A stretch of DNA of 21,445 nucleotides, taken from an uncultured Sphingomonadaceae bacterium. Lineage in GTDB: Bacteria > Pseudomonadota > Alphaproteobacteria > Sphingomonadales > Sphingomonadaceae. Under the pieces are notes generated by a model, which was given only the letters and a program-made list of their open reading frames with translations, was not told where the DNA came from and searched no databases. Shown in pieces: positions 6,125-14,190 of this stretch; the first letter of the stretch is position 1; every line of letters begins with the position of its first letter. The stretch spans positions 1 through 21,445 of the forward strand of contig CAMLGC010000043.1 of NCBI GenBank assembly GCA_946479505.1, written 5' to 3'. A program made the position numbers and the translations under genes.

Positions 6125-6658
6125 ATGGATTACAGAAGGGTGAGCAAAGGGCTGGCGCTGTTCTCGGTCGTGCTGGGCGCGGCGGAGCTGTTCGCGTCGC
6201 GGCGGATCACGAAGGCGCTCAAGGCCGACGGGCACGAGACGCTGGTCAAGGGCTTCGGCGCGCGCGAAGTGGCGGCGGGCGCGGGGCTGCTGATGGCGCC
6301 GGCGCATTCGACACGAGTATGGAGCCGCGTGGCGGGCGACGTGATGGACCTCGGCGCGCTCGGGCTCGCGGTGCGCAAGGCGCCGCGGAGCAAGGCGGCG
6401 ATCGGCGCGCTCGCTTTTGTCGTCGGCGCCACGGTGCTCGACGTGCTCGTCGCGATGGGGCTCGACCGCAAGACCGGCAAGGTCGCGCCGGTGCGCACCA
6501 AGCCGAAGGTTACGCCCAATGCGGAAGAGGCGGAGCGGCCGGACGAGGGGACCGAGCAGGAGGACGCGCCGATCGAGGAGATCGACGGCGCGACCTCGAT
6601 CGAACCGCCGCGCGTCGCCGATCCCGAGCCGCCGCACGTCGCGGTCGCGCCTGCCTGA
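6125..6658 (+). CDS. Small multi-pass membrane protein with acidic cytoplasmic tail
   Basis: A 177-residue protein that I do not assign to a functional family. The start at 6125 (MDYRRVSKGLALFSVVLGAA) is preferred over longer in-frame starts because the upstream part is encoded by the rplA terminator region. Four hydrophobic segments are visible: about 9-24, 45-60, 73-84 and 92-112 (AIGALAFVVGATVLDVLVAM). The last 60 residues are acidic and proline-rich (EEAERPDEGTEQEDAPIEEI) and probably disordered. The protein is likely in the inner membrane. It is the first gene of a same-strand run with the 93-aa protein and alpha-glucosidase, but spacing of 26 bp and a separate ribosome-binding site leave co-function open. 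Confidence 0.75.
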   Translation: MDYRRVSKGLALFSVVLGAAELFASRRITKALKADGHETLVKGFGAREVAAGAGLLMAPAHSTRVWSRVAGDVMDLGALGLAVRKAPRSKAAIGALAFVVGATVLDVLVAMGLDRKTGKVAPVRTKPKVTPNAEEAERPDEGTEQEDAPIEEIDGATSIEPPRVADPEPPHVAVAPA

Positions 6659-6684
6659 TCGTTCACATCACGAGGAGGATTGCC

Positions 6685-6966
6685 ATGAGCTCCGCCGAGA
6701 CCACCACCGACCACGACACGATCAAGAAATGGATCGAGGACCGCGACGGCCGCCCCGCGATCGTCAAATCGACCGGCGACAACGGGCGCAAGGGCGGGCT
6801 GCTGCGCGTCGATTTCCGCGAGCCCGACGAGGAGCTCGAGGAAATCGGTTGGGACGAATTTTTCAAGATCTTCGACGACAACAAGCTCGCGTTTCTCCAC
6901 CAGGACACGACCGACAGCGGCGGCAAGAGCCGGTTCAACAAGTTCGTCGAGCGCGAGACTGCCTGA
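6685..6966 (+). CDS. Small acidic protein of the family often labelled 1,4-alpha-glucan branching enzyme
   Basis: A 93-residue acidic protein with a strong AGGAGG ribosome-binding site at 6673-6678. The pattern TTDHDTIKKWIEDRDGRPAI, GLLRVDFREPDEELEEIGWD, EEFFKIFDDNKLAFLHQD-type and RFNKFVERE is typical of a small family that I recall under the name 1,4-alpha-glucan branching enzyme. At 93 residues it cannot be a GH13 or GH57 branching enzyme and shows no catalytic motif, so that name is most likely a propagated error. The stop is 4 bp before the GTG start of the alpha-glucosidase, so co-transcription is likely. Its true function is unknown to me. No signal peptide is seen, so it is probably cytoplasmic. 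Confidence 0.8.
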   Translation: MSSAETTTDHDTIKKWIEDRDGRPAIVKSTGDNGRKGGLLRVDFREPDEELEEIGWDEFFKIFDDNKLAFLHQDTTDSGGKSRFNKFVERETA

Positions 6967-6970
6967 GAAG

Positions 6971-8605
6971 GTGAGCACGCATATCGCACCGGCGGCGAAG
7001 GACGCGCGCTGGTGGCAGAAGGGCACGATCTACCAGATCTATCCGCGTTCGTTCCAGGATTCGGACAGCGATGGGGTGGGCGATCTTGCGGGGATTGCCT
7101 CGCGGGTCGAGCATCTGGTCGATCTCGGCGTGGATGCGGTGTGGCTGTCGCCGATCTTTCCCTCGCCGATGGTCGATTTCGGGTATGACGTCGCCGATTA
7201 TTGCGGGGTCGAGCCGCTGTTCGGCAGCCTCGAGGATTTCGATCGGCTGATCGGCGCGCTGCACGCGCGCGGCATCCGGCTGCTGCTCGATTTCGTGCCC
7301 AACCACAGCTCGGACCGGCATCCCTGGTTTCTCGAAAGCCGTGTGTCGCGAACCAATCCGCGCCGCGACTGGTACATCTGGCGCGATCCCGCTCCCGGCG
7401 ACGGCCCGCCCGAGATGCGGCCGCCCAACAATTGGATCAGCGATTTCGGCGGCTCGGCGTGGACGTGGGACGAGGCGACGGGGCAGTTCTATCTGCACGC
7501 CTTCCTGAAGGAGCAGCCGGACCTCAACTGGCGCAACCCGCACGTGCGCGCGGCGATGGAAGACGTGATGCGCTTCTGGTTCGATCGCGGGGTCGACGGG
7601 TTTCGGATCGACGTGCTGTGGCACCTCATCAAGGCGAAGGGGCTGCCCGACAATCCCGTCAATCCCGACTACGACCCGGCAATGGGCGAGAAATACGCGC
7701 TCCTCCAGACCAACTCGGCCGACCAGCCCGAGGTGCATGAGATCGCGGCCGATTTCCGGCGGCTCGCCGATTCGTATGGCGACCGCGTGCTCGTCGGCGA
7801 GGTGTGCCTGCCCGTCCAGCGGCTGATGGCCTATTACGGACACACCGAGCCCGAGGTGCATCTGCCCTTCAACTTCCTGCTGCTCGATGCGCCGTGGGAT
7901 GCGGGCGTTCTGGCGGCGACGATCGCGGGCTACGAAGACGCGCTGCCGCCCCGCGCCTGGCCCAATTGGGTGCTGGGAAGCCACGATGCGCCGCGCGTCG
8001 CCGGGCGGCTCGGCCGGCGCCAAGCGCGGGTCGCGGCGATGCTGCTGCTGACGCTGCGCGGGACACCGACGCTTTACCAGGGCGACGAGATCGGGATCGG
8101 CGAGGTGGCAATCCCGCCCGACCGGGTGCGCGATCCGCGCGAGCTCGGCGAGCCAGGGCTGGGGCTTGGCCGCGATCCGGCGCGCACGCCAATGGCGTGG
8201 GATTCATCGCCGCATGCAGGCTTCAGCAGTGCCGAGCCGTGGCTGCCGCTCCATGTCGACGCGCTGACGCGCAACGTCGCGGTCGAGCGGGTGGAGCCGG
8301 GATCGCTGCTCAATCTCTATCGTGCGCTGCTGGCGCTGCGACGGGCGCGGCCGGCGCTGTCGATCGGCGACATCGCGCTCGCGCCGGCGGAGGGGTCGGT
8401 GCTCTCCTACGCGCGAAGGTGCGGCGACGAGCATCTGTTCGTCGCGCTCAATCTTGGCGGTGAAGAGGCGCGATTCACGTTGCCGGACGCGTTTCGCGGC
8501 GGGCGCGTGCTGCTCTCGACATTAAGCGAGGCCGCACTCGGCGAGACGGCGTTCGGCGAGACGCTGCGGGCGAACGAGGGCGTGGTGATCGAGGCGGCCG
8601 CCTGA
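6971..8605 (+). CDS. GH13 family alpha-glucosidase / oligo-1,6-glucosidase-like enzyme
   Basis: A 544-residue GH13 enzyme that hydrolyses or transfers alpha-glucosyl units from oligosaccharides. It opens with WWQKGTIYQIYPRSFQDSDS (14-33), the usual oligo-glucosidase start, with a DSDSDGVGD calcium-type loop. Conserved regions are DFVPNH (107-112), GFRIDVLWH (210-218; nucleophile D214), GEV (E277, acid/base) and SHDAPR (337-342; D339 transition-state stabiliser). Region IV normally reads NHD; here N is replaced by S. All three catalytic carboxylates are present. No signal peptide is seen, so it is likely cytoplasmic. Start is a GTG 4 bp after the preceding stop. The last base of its TGA is the first base of the ATG of the next gene, showing tight coupling to a glycosyltransferase. 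Exact specificity (maltose, isomaltose, trehalose or sucrose) cannot be decided. Confidence 0.92.
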   Translation: MSTHIAPAAKDARWWQKGTIYQIYPRSFQDSDSDGVGDLAGIASRVEHLVDLGVDAVWLSPIFPSPMVDFGYDVADYCGVEPLFGSLEDFDRLIGALHARGIRLLLDFVPNHSSDRHPWFLESRVSRTNPRRDWYIWRDPAPGDGPPEMRPPNNWISDFGGSAWTWDEATGQFYLHAFLKEQPDLNWRNPHVRAAMEDVMRFWFDRGVDGFRIDVLWHLIKAKGLPDNPVNPDYDPAMGEKYALLQTNSADQPEVHEIAADFRRLADSYGDRVLVGEVCLPVQRLMAYYGHTEPEVHLPFNFLLLDAPWDAGVLAATIAGYEDALPPRAWPNWVLGSHDAPRVAGRLGRRQARVAAMLLLTLRGTPTLYQGDEIGIGEVAIPPDRVRDPRELGEPGLGLGRDPARTPMAWDSSPHAGFSSAEPWLPLHVDALTRNVAVERVEPGSLLNLYRALLALRRARPALSIGDIALAPAEGSVLSYARRCGDEHLFVALNLGGEEARFTLPDAFRGGRVLLSTLSEAALGETAFGETLRANEGVVIEAAA

Positions 8606-9618
8606 TGCGGGTCGCGATGCTGAGCGCGATTTCGTGGCGCACGCCGCCGCGCGCCTACGGGCCGTGGGAGCTCTCGACGAGCCTGCTCACCGAGGCGCTG
8701 ACCGCGCGCGGTGTGGACGTGACCTTGTTCGCGACGCTCGATTCTGAGACGGCGGGACGGCTCGAGGGTGTGGTGCCGCGCGGCTATTCCGAGGACCCGA
8801 CGATCGACGCCAAGGTCGCCGAGATCCTGCACGTCGCACACCTGTTCGAGCAGGCGGACCGGTTCGACCTGATCCACAATCAAGCCGATTTCGTGCCGCT
8901 CGCCTTCTCGCGGCTGATCGGCACGCCGATCGTGACGACGATCCACGGCTTCTCGTCCGAGCGGATCGTGCCGGTCTATCAGCGCTACGACGGCCGCGTC
9001 GCCTATGTCGCGATCAGCGACAGCGATCGGCACCCTACCCTCACCTATGAAGCGACGATCCATCACGGCATCCGCATCGAGGACTTTCCATTCGTCGCGG
9101 CGAGCGGCGAGGACCTGCTGTTCTTCGGGCGTATCCACCCCGACAAGGGCGCGGCCGAGGCGATCGCGGCGGCGCGCACGAGCGGGCACCGGCTGGTGAT
9201 GGCGGGGCTGGTGCAGGACGAGGGGTATCACGCCCGCGAGGTGGCGCCGTTCATCGACGACGATCGAGTCCGCTATCTGGGCATGGTGGGCGGGGAGCGG
9301 CGGGCGGAGGTGCTGGGGAACGCAAAGGCGTTGCTTCATCTCATCAATTTCGACGAGCCGTTCGGGCTGTCGGTGGTCGAGGCGATGGCGTGCGGAACGC
9401 CGGTGATCGCCACGGGGCGCGGATCGATGCCCGAGCTGATCGAGGACGGGGTGACGGGGTTTCTGGTCGACACGGTCGACGAGGCCGTGGCGGCGATTGG
9501 GCGGATCGGCAGCATCGATCGGGCGGCGTGCCGGCAGGCGGCGGTCGAGCGGTTCAGCGTCGATCGGATGGCGGATGAGTATCTGGCGCTTTATCAGCGA
9601 CTGTTGGGACCGGGCTAA
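8605..9618 (+). CDS. Glycosyltransferase family 4 (GT-B fold)
   Basis: A 337-residue GT-B glycosyltransferase. The N-terminal acceptor domain begins MRVAMLSAISWRTPPRAYGP, with the glycine-proline loop and a GPWELSTSLLTEALTARGVD helix. The C-terminal donor domain includes LLFFGRIHPDKGAAEAI (171-187) and the GT4 EX7E motif EPFGLSVVE (E251 to E259), then AMACGTPVIATGRGSMPELI. It transfers a sugar from an activated (probably NDP) donor to an unknown acceptor. It overlaps the alpha-glucosidase by one base (TGATG), so the two are translated together. No membrane segment is visible, so it is cytoplasmic or peripheral. The short type starting with RTPPRAYGPWE recurs in genomes next to glucan or trehalose metabolism, so a role in an intracellular glucan or glycoconjugate is a reasonable guess. 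Confidence 0.92.
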   Translation: MRVAMLSAISWRTPPRAYGPWELSTSLLTEALTARGVDVTLFATLDSETAGRLEGVVPRGYSEDPTIDAKVAEILHVAHLFEQADRFDLIHNQADFVPLAFSRLIGTPIVTTIHGFSSERIVPVYQRYDGRVAYVAISDSDRHPTLTYEATIHHGIRIEDFPFVAASGEDLLFFGRIHPDKGAAEAIAAARTSGHRLVMAGLVQDEGYHAREVAPFIDDDRVRYLGMVGGERRAEVLGNAKALLHLINFDEPFGLSVVEAMACGTPVIATGRGSMPELIEDGVTGFLVDTVDEAVAAIGRIGSIDRAACRQAAVERFSVDRMADEYLALYQRLLGPG

Positions 9619-9636
9619 TTTTCGGCCGCAACTGGG

Positions 9637-9654
9637 CCCCGGCCTTCGCCGGGG
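9637..9654 (+). repeat. Small GC-rich hairpin after the GT4 gene
   Basis: CCCCGGC-CTTC-GCCGGGG is a perfect 7-bp stem, 18 bp after the GT4 stop, followed by AAAGAAAAAG rather than a T-run. This is a common intergenic motif in sphingomonads. On the + strand it is not a standard terminator. The rest of the 145-bp gap before 9764 holds no gene. Confidence 0.5.
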
Positions 9655-9763
9655 AAAGAAAAAGAGGCGATCTACTCTGCTCGTTCTCTATTCCATCAGT
9701 GCGGCCGGAACCGGTGCCTTCCCGGAGGCATTACCGTTGTAAACCAACAAGAGACCGCCGCCC

Positions 9764-10822
9764 ATGCACGCTCCCGCCTCGCGACGGATCGGTGTCCTCA
9801 CCTTTCATCGCTGCATCAATTACGGTTCATACTGGCAGGCGCGGCAGCTCGTCGAAGGGGTGCGCGCAATGGGGCACGAGGTCGAGCTGCTCGACCATGA
9901 CAGCGCGCGGGTGACCCGGGCCGAGCGGCGATGCGCGTTTCAGCCGACGTTACCTGCCCGCTCAAGCCGGGCCGATATGCGGCTCTACGGCGCCAAGACC
10001 CGGCAGTTCGAAATCGCGTTCGCCAGCCTGCCGCTTTCCGCCCCCTTCCCGCTTGACGATCCGCACGAGGCCGACCGCTATCGCACGGTGATCGTCGGCA
10101 GCGACGAGGTGTGGAACCTGTCGCACCCGTGGTATGGCGGCGCGCCGATCTTCTATGGCGACGGGCTCGCAGCGGACCGGCTCGTCTCCTATGCGGCAAG
10201 CTTCGGCAATACCGACGCGGATGCGGGGCTCGATCCCACCTGGGGCGAGCGGCTGTGCGCGTTCGACTCGCTCTCGGTGCGCGATGAAAACTCGAGGGCG
10301 CTCGTGCGCGGGGCGACCGACCGCGATCCCGTGCTGGTGCTCGATCCCGTCCTGCAATTTCCGCCCGAGGCGAAGGCAGCCGACGAGGGGCCGTACGTGG
10401 CGCTCTACGGCCACAATTTCCCCGACTGGTTTGCCGGCGCGGTTCGCGCGTGGGCGGATCCGCGGGGCCTCAAACTGCTCAGCATCGGCTATCGCAATGC
10501 CTGGGCGGATGCGCATCGGATCGAGGCGGGGCCGATAGGGTTCGCCTCTCTGATCGCGGGCGCGGCGGCGGTCGTCACCAATTTCTTTCACGGCTGCGTG
10601 TTCTCGCTCGTGAACGCCAAGCCGTTCGCGTGCGTCTCGTCCTCGTACCGCTCGAAAAAGCTCAACGACCTGACGCGCGCGCTGGGGGCGGAGCGGCATC
10701 TGATCGGCGAGCGAGAGGACGTTGCCGGCGTGCTCGATACTCCGCTCGCGCCCGAGATCGGGCGGCGGATCGACGCGCTGCGCGCGCAATCCTCGGCCTA
10801 TCTCCGCGCCGCTCTGGCCTGA
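9764..10822 (+). CDS. Polysaccharide pyruvyl transferase family protein
   Basis: A 352-residue protein of the CsaB/WcaK-type pyruvyl transferase family, which adds ketal pyruvate from phosphoenolpyruvate to sugars of exopolysaccharides or cell-wall polymers. The start IGVLTFHRCINYGSYWQARQ (9-28) is the family N-terminus. VIVGSDEVWN (109-118) is its most diagnostic segment. The C-terminal part has AAVVTNFFHGCVFSLVNAKP and SSSYRSKKLNDL, the sugar-site end of the GT-B-like fold. The following FrhB-type gene begins 4 bp after the stop, a pairing known from exopolysaccharide clusters. No Wzx, Wzy or chain-length genes are in the window, so the acceptor is unknown. The protein is probably cytoplasmic. 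Confidence 0.85.
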   Translation: MHAPASRRIGVLTFHRCINYGSYWQARQLVEGVRAMGHEVELLDHDSARVTRAERRCAFQPTLPARSSRADMRLYGAKTRQFEIAFASLPLSAPFPLDDPHEADRYRTVIVGSDEVWNLSHPWYGGAPIFYGDGLAADRLVSYAASFGNTDADAGLDPTWGERLCAFDSLSVRDENSRALVRGATDRDPVLVLDPVLQFPPEAKAADEGPYVALYGHNFPDWFAGAVRAWADPRGLKLLSIGYRNAWADAHRIEAGPIGFASLIAGAAAVVTNFFHGCVFSLVNAKPFACVSSSYRSKKLNDLTRALGAERHLIGEREDVAGVLDTPLAPEIGRRIDALRAQSSAYLRAALA

Positions 10823-10826
10823 GGCG

Positions 10827-12203
10827 ATGGCGAGTGCCCCTCCCCCGCTGAGCCGCGACCGAGTGGCGCGCGCCGGACTGTGCGTCGGCTGCGGGGCGTG
10901 CGCTGAGCCGGGACAGATGGGCTGGGACCGCTATGGCCAGCTCAAGCCGGCAGGGACCGGGCGGTGGCGGCGTATGCGCAATGCCAAGCTCGCGCGCGCG
11001 TGCCCCTTTTCGCCGCACGCGCGCGATGAAGATGCGATCGCCGCCGAACTCTTTCCGGCCGCGCCGCACATCGATGGCCGGGTCGGACGGTACCAGGCGG
11101 CCTATGTCGGCCATGCGGCGCGGGAGGATTTCCGCGCCAACGGCAGCTCGGGCGGGATGGTGAGCTGGGTCGCGGCCGAGCTGCTGCGGCGCGGGCTGAT
11201 CGATGGCGTGGCGCATGTCGCGCCACGTTCGCGGGACGAGGACGACGGACGGCTGTTCGGCTATCGGATCGCGCGCAGCCTGAACGATCTGCATGCAGGC
11301 GCAAAGTCGCGTTACTATCCGGTCGAGCTGTCGGGGGTGCTCGACGAGATCCGGCGCGTACCCGGCCGCTATGCGGTGATCGGCGTCCCGTGCTTCATCA
11401 AGGCGGTGCAGCTTCTGCGCCGCGAGGAGCCCGTGTTGCGCGAGCGGATCGCGTTCACGCTCGGCCTCTATTGCGGGCACATGAAGAGCGCGCGGATGAT
11501 CGAGAGCTTCGCGATGCAGATGGGCGCCGAGCCCGAACACGTCGAGCGTGCCGAGTTCCGGATCAAGGATGCGGGGCGGCCGGCCAACTGGTATCGCGCC
11601 GAGGTGACGCTTGCCGACGGCACCAAGCGCGCCGAGGATTGGTGGCAGCTCGTCGAGGGTGATTGGGGATCGGGATTCTTTCAAAATTCGGCGTGCAACT
11701 TTTGCGACGACGTGGTGGCGGAGACCGCCGACATCTCGTTCGGTGACGCCTGGGTGGAGCCCTATTCGTCCGACGGACGCGGGACCAACGTGGTGCTCGT
11801 GCGATCGGCGCTGCTCGACGGAATGCTGCGCGAAGGAATTGAAGAGGGACGGCTCGCGCTGAAGCCGGTGGATCGCGACTTCGTGGTCGAGACGCAGGCG
11901 GCGGGGTTTCGGCAGCGGCGCGAGGGGCTCGCGTGGCGGCTTTCGCGGGCGCGTCCGCCGGTGCGCAAGCGTGTCGAGCCGGGCGCGGCGGGGCTGAAGC
12001 CGCGGCGGCGGATGATCTACGCCATGCGGATGAGCATCAGCCGGTGGAGCCACCGCATGTTCGCGCTTTCGAGGGCGCTGCATTGGCCGGGGCTGTATGT
12101 CGCATGGGGCCGCGCGGCGGTGGGCGCGTACCATGCGCTCGCGTATTCGCGGGGGCGGCTGGGAAGACTGGTCGATCGCATAGAGGGGTGGCGCGGCTCG
12201 TAA
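10827..12203 (+). CDS. Coenzyme F420 hydrogenase/dehydrogenase beta-subunit (FrhB) family iron-sulfur flavoprotein
   Basis: A 458-residue protein. An N-terminal cluster-binding segment CVGCGACAE (C19, C22, C25) with a fourth cysteine in ACPF (C59) suggests a [4Fe-4S] site, though the spacing to the fourth cysteine is long. The catalytic FrhB domain follows: FRANGSSGGMVSWVAAELL (102-120), VIGVPCFIKAVQLL (184-197), FTLGLYCGHMKS (210-221), then CNFCDD and ADISFGDAW (290-309). FrhB proteins usually bind FAD and pass electrons to F420 or ferredoxin. In bacterial polysaccharide clusters they occur beside pyruvyl transferases, as here. The ATG at 10827 is preferred because it lies 4 bp after the pyruvyl transferase stop; a longer start would overlap that gene by 101 bp. 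A basic tail (about 380-455) may lie on the membrane. The reaction is unknown. Confidence 0.85.
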   Translation: MASAPPPLSRDRVARAGLCVGCGACAEPGQMGWDRYGQLKPAGTGRWRRMRNAKLARACPFSPHARDEDAIAAELFPAAPHIDGRVGRYQAAYVGHAAREDFRANGSSGGMVSWVAAELLRRGLIDGVAHVAPRSRDEDDGRLFGYRIARSLNDLHAGAKSRYYPVELSGVLDEIRRVPGRYAVIGVPCFIKAVQLLRREEPVLRERIAFTLGLYCGHMKSARMIESFAMQMGAEPEHVERAEFRIKDAGRPANWYRAEVTLADGTKRAEDWWQLVEGDWGSGFFQNSACNFCDDVVAETADISFGDAWVEPYSSDGRGTNVVLVRSALLDGMLREGIEEGRLALKPVDRDFVVETQAAGFRQRREGLAWRLSRARPPVRKRVEPGAAGLKPRRRMIYAMRMSISRWSHRMFALSRALHWPGLYVAWGRAAVGAYHALAYSRGRLGRLVDRIEGWRGS

Positions 12204-12303
12204 CGCGCCCTCATCGTCAGCAAGCCCCGCGCAAGACGCTCCCCGGGTGGACCCCGGCCGGCGCTGTCGTTAGCCTGAAGGAAACAACATCGGGAGGAAA
12301 CAG

Positions 12304-12681
12304 ATGCGACAAGCAGCGCACCTCGTAACCGGTCTCGCAAGCTTGATCGCGCTTGCCGGCTGTGGCGAAGCACAAGAACCGGTCGCCTACGCCGATAACC
12401 ACGTGACGATACGCGGATCGGCCGAAGACGTCGCGCGCTTCGCCGAGCTTCAACAATCGCGTCGTCCGGCGCTGGGCGTTTCCGATCCCGAGCCGGTCGA
12501 GGGGGGCATGCGATCGGTGACGATCGAGTTTCCCGAAGACTCTACCACCGCGGACCTGAAGCAGGTCATGCGCGACGCCGCGGCTGCCGGTCTTTCCTAC
12601 AGCATCGCGATGGCCGCGCCGGGCGAGAACAAGGACGCGTTCGCGGCGGCAACAGCCGAGGAAGGGCAGCCAGCCCCCTGA
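12304..12681 (+). CDS. Small predicted lipoprotein of unknown function
   Basis: A 125-residue protein with a lipoprotein signal: a short charged start, a hydrophobic core LVTGLASLIALAGC, and a lipobox LAGC with C20 as the lipidated residue. A GGGAGG ribosome-binding site at 12292-12297 supports the start. The mature part is acidic. Residues 31-51 (DNHVTIRGSAEDVARFAELQ) and 69-102 (MRSVTIEFPEDSTTADLKQV, then MRDAAAAGLSY) look like beta-alpha units of a small ferredoxin-like fold. Between them RRPALGVSDPEPVEGG resembles peptide encoded by a sphingomonad palindromic repeat. There is no recognised family. The envelope location is likely; attachment to inner or outer membrane is undecided. Confidence 0.75.
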   Translation: MRQAAHLVTGLASLIALAGCGEAQEPVAYADNHVTIRGSAEDVARFAELQQSRRPALGVSDPEPVEGGMRSVTIEFPEDSTTADLKQVMRDAAAAGLSYSIAMAAPGENKDAFAAATAEEGQPAP

Positions 12682-12841
12682 CACGTGGGTGCGGATGCTG
12701 ATCGATCGGGTCGAAGGATAGGGACCTATGTCATGGCGGACGTGTTCGGGCATCCACCGTTCGACAAGCGCGCGCTCTGCACCTTGAGGAATGACGCCCG
12801 GAACAAGGCCGGGGCGGCGAAGGACGTTGTGGACAGGAAAG

Positions 12842-13888
12842 CTACTTCCCCTCGCCCGTCTTCGGCGGCGAGCTTCGCGTGAGCAGCTCGGCGAACCAGC
12901 GGGTGCGCTCGGATTGCTCGCACACGATGATGACCGCGGCGGTGAGCGGCACCGCGATCAGCGCGCCGGCGATCCCCCACAGCCAGCTCCAGAACGCCAT
13001 CGCGAGTACGATCACCAGCGGCGAGATGGCGAGCTGACGGCCCTGGAGCAAAGGATAGACGACGTTGCTGATGACGAGCTGGAGCGCGGCGAAGGCGACG
13101 AACACCAGGATCGGCATCGTGATCCCGTCGAACTGGAGCACCGCATAGAGCGCGGGCGGGATGATGCCGATGATGTTGCCGATCACCGGCACGAAATTGA
13201 GCAGGAAGTTGAGCAGCCCCCAGACGAGCGCGAGGTCGAGCCCGGTTGCAAACGCGATCGCCGCCGAACCGAGCCCGGTGAGCACGCTGGTGAACAGGGT
13301 CACCCCGAAATAGCTGCGGATCTGGCGCGAGGATTCGGTTGCGATGCCGACAAGCTCGTGCCGTGTGCCCTTTCCGAAGGCGGCGGCGAGCCGCTCGCGC
13401 AGCCGCGGCACCTCGGGCAGGCCGAAGATGACGAGGATGCCGATGAAGCCGACATAGCTGACGATGCCATAGACGCTCATCGCCGCGGTTTGCGCGAAGC
13501 TGGTGATGTGTGCGCTGGCGGCGGCACCGTCGAGAGTCGTCTCGGGAATGCCGAGCTCGGCCGTCAGCGCAGCCGTGCGGTGCTGGATCTCCGGCCAGCG
13601 CGCGGCGAGCACGTCGATCATCTGGCGGCTCGCGAGAAACAGCGCCCAGCCGAAGCCGACGAGCAGCGCGATCAGCGCGAGGATGGTGAGCGTGGTCGCC
13701 AGCCAGCCGGGTAGCCAGCGCTTGAGCAAGGCGTCGAGCGGCCACGCGCCGAGCACGATGATGAGCGCGAAGAGCGCCGGCATCGCCACCGAATAGCTCG
13801 CCTTGAGCGCGGCGAAGGCGGCGACGATCGCGATCACGGCGAGCAGCCGGTCGCGCAGGCGGTTCGAGGCAGGTGTGGGTACGGTCAT
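12842..13888 (-). CDS. AI-2E family transporter (PF01594-type membrane protein)
   Basis: A 348-residue polytopic inner-membrane protein. Two or three N-terminal segments (about 15-30, 34-50, 65-88) are followed by a soluble periplasmic-like stretch (about 90-135) and then four to five C-terminal segments. The most diagnostic block is [20 protein letters not shown] (193-212), then [20 protein letters not shown] (221-240) and [20 protein letters not shown] (288-307), which is the PF01594 signature. Family members include the AI-2 exporter TqsA, Na+/H+ antiporters and many uncharacterised permeases, so the substrate is not known and the name should not be read as quorum sensing. It is transcribed against the preceding genes and divergently from rplJ. 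The C-terminal [10 protein letters not shown] looks like repeat-derived tail sequence. Confidence 0.9.
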   Translation of the reverse strand: MTVPTPASNRLRDRLLAVIAIVAAFAALKASYSVAMPALFALIIVLGAWPLDALLKRWLPGWLATTLTILALIALLVGFGWALFLASRQMIDVLAARWPEIQHRTAALTAELGIPETTLDGAAASAHITSFAQTAAMSVYGIVSYVGFIGILVIFGLPEVPRLRERLAAAFGKGTRHELVGIATESSRQIRSYFGVTLFTSVLTGLGSAAIAFATGLDLALVWGLLNFLLNFVPVIGNIIGIIPPALYAVLQFDGITMPILVFVAFAALQLVISNVVYPLLQGRQLAISPLVIVLAMAFWSWLWGIAGALIAVPLTAAVIIVCEQSERTRWFAELLTRSSPPKTGEGK

Positions 13889-13974
13889 CCGAATCGTTTC
13901 GTTGGCGAGCCTATTGCCAACCCGTGTGCGCGGGCGGTGTTCCCGACGCTAGTCGTAGCGATACACCCGGCCGG

Positions 13975-14002
13975 TTGACTTTGCCGTCAATCCCGCTAAC
14001 AG
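13975..14002 (+). promoter_or_regulatory. Candidate promoter for rplJ-rplL
   Basis: TTGACT (13975-13980) and TAACAG (13997-14002) are separated by 16 bp, followed by a GCGCGCGC discriminator. Transcription would start near 14009 and run directly into the L10 leader structure. The gap 13889-14235 is thus mostly promoter and leader RNA; I see no gene in it. Confidence 0.5.
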
Positions 14003-14024
14003 CGCGCGCTCAGCCCGGGGCGTG

Positions 14025-14115
14025 TGCGCCGCGGGCCTCGTCCGAGACAGCGGGTGCCCTTCGGGGCTTAATTTCCCGCCGAGACGGGGAAACGGATTTT
14101 GAGGCCGCCCCGCCG
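14025..14115 (+). ncRNA. Ribosomal protein L10 leader (L10-L12 binding autoregulatory element)
   Basis: GGCCTC (14034-14039) pairs with GAGGCC (14101-14106), closing a three-way structure. Inside are GTCCGAGACAGCGGGTG and CCCGCCGAGACGGGGAAAC, the conserved GAGAC-containing segments of the L10 leader. GCGGG/CCCGC forms an inner stem, and GCCC-TTCG-GGGC (14056-14067) a stable UUCG hairpin. In other bacteria the L10(L12)4 complex binds this leader and represses rplJ-rplL translation when in excess. Its position about 130 nt before rplJ fits. Confidence 0.88.
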
Positions 14116-14160
14116 ATGGTGCGCGACGGTCTGCCACCCATTCCCCATCATTGGACAAAA

Positions 14161-14190
14161 CCGGCTTCGCGGCTTCGGCTGCGCGGCCGG
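14161..14190 (+). promoter_or_regulatory. UUCG-capped hairpin between L10 leader and rplJ
   Basis: CCGGCTTCGCGGC (14161-14173) pairs with GCTGCGCGGCCGG (14178-14190) over 13 positions with one mismatch and two wobbles, closed by a TTCG tetraloop after C. No U-tract follows, so it is not a standard terminator. It may present the rplJ start, or be a processing or stability element of the leader. Confidence 0.55.

Noticed and set aside
9707..9738. GGAAC and CGTT before the pyruvyl transferase gene as an EcfG (general stress response) promoter
   Set aside because: The spacing is 23 bp, while EcfG-type promoters have about 16-17 bp between these boxes.
10662..12134. A 490-codon open frame on the - strand opposite the FrhB gene
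   Set aside because: Low-complexity R/H/P/A composition and no motif; the + strand frame has clear FrhB signatures.
12685..12882. A 65-codon + strand open frame between the lipoprotein and the AI-2E gene
   Set aside because: No ribosome-binding site, no family pattern, and it runs antisense into the end of the AI-2E gene.
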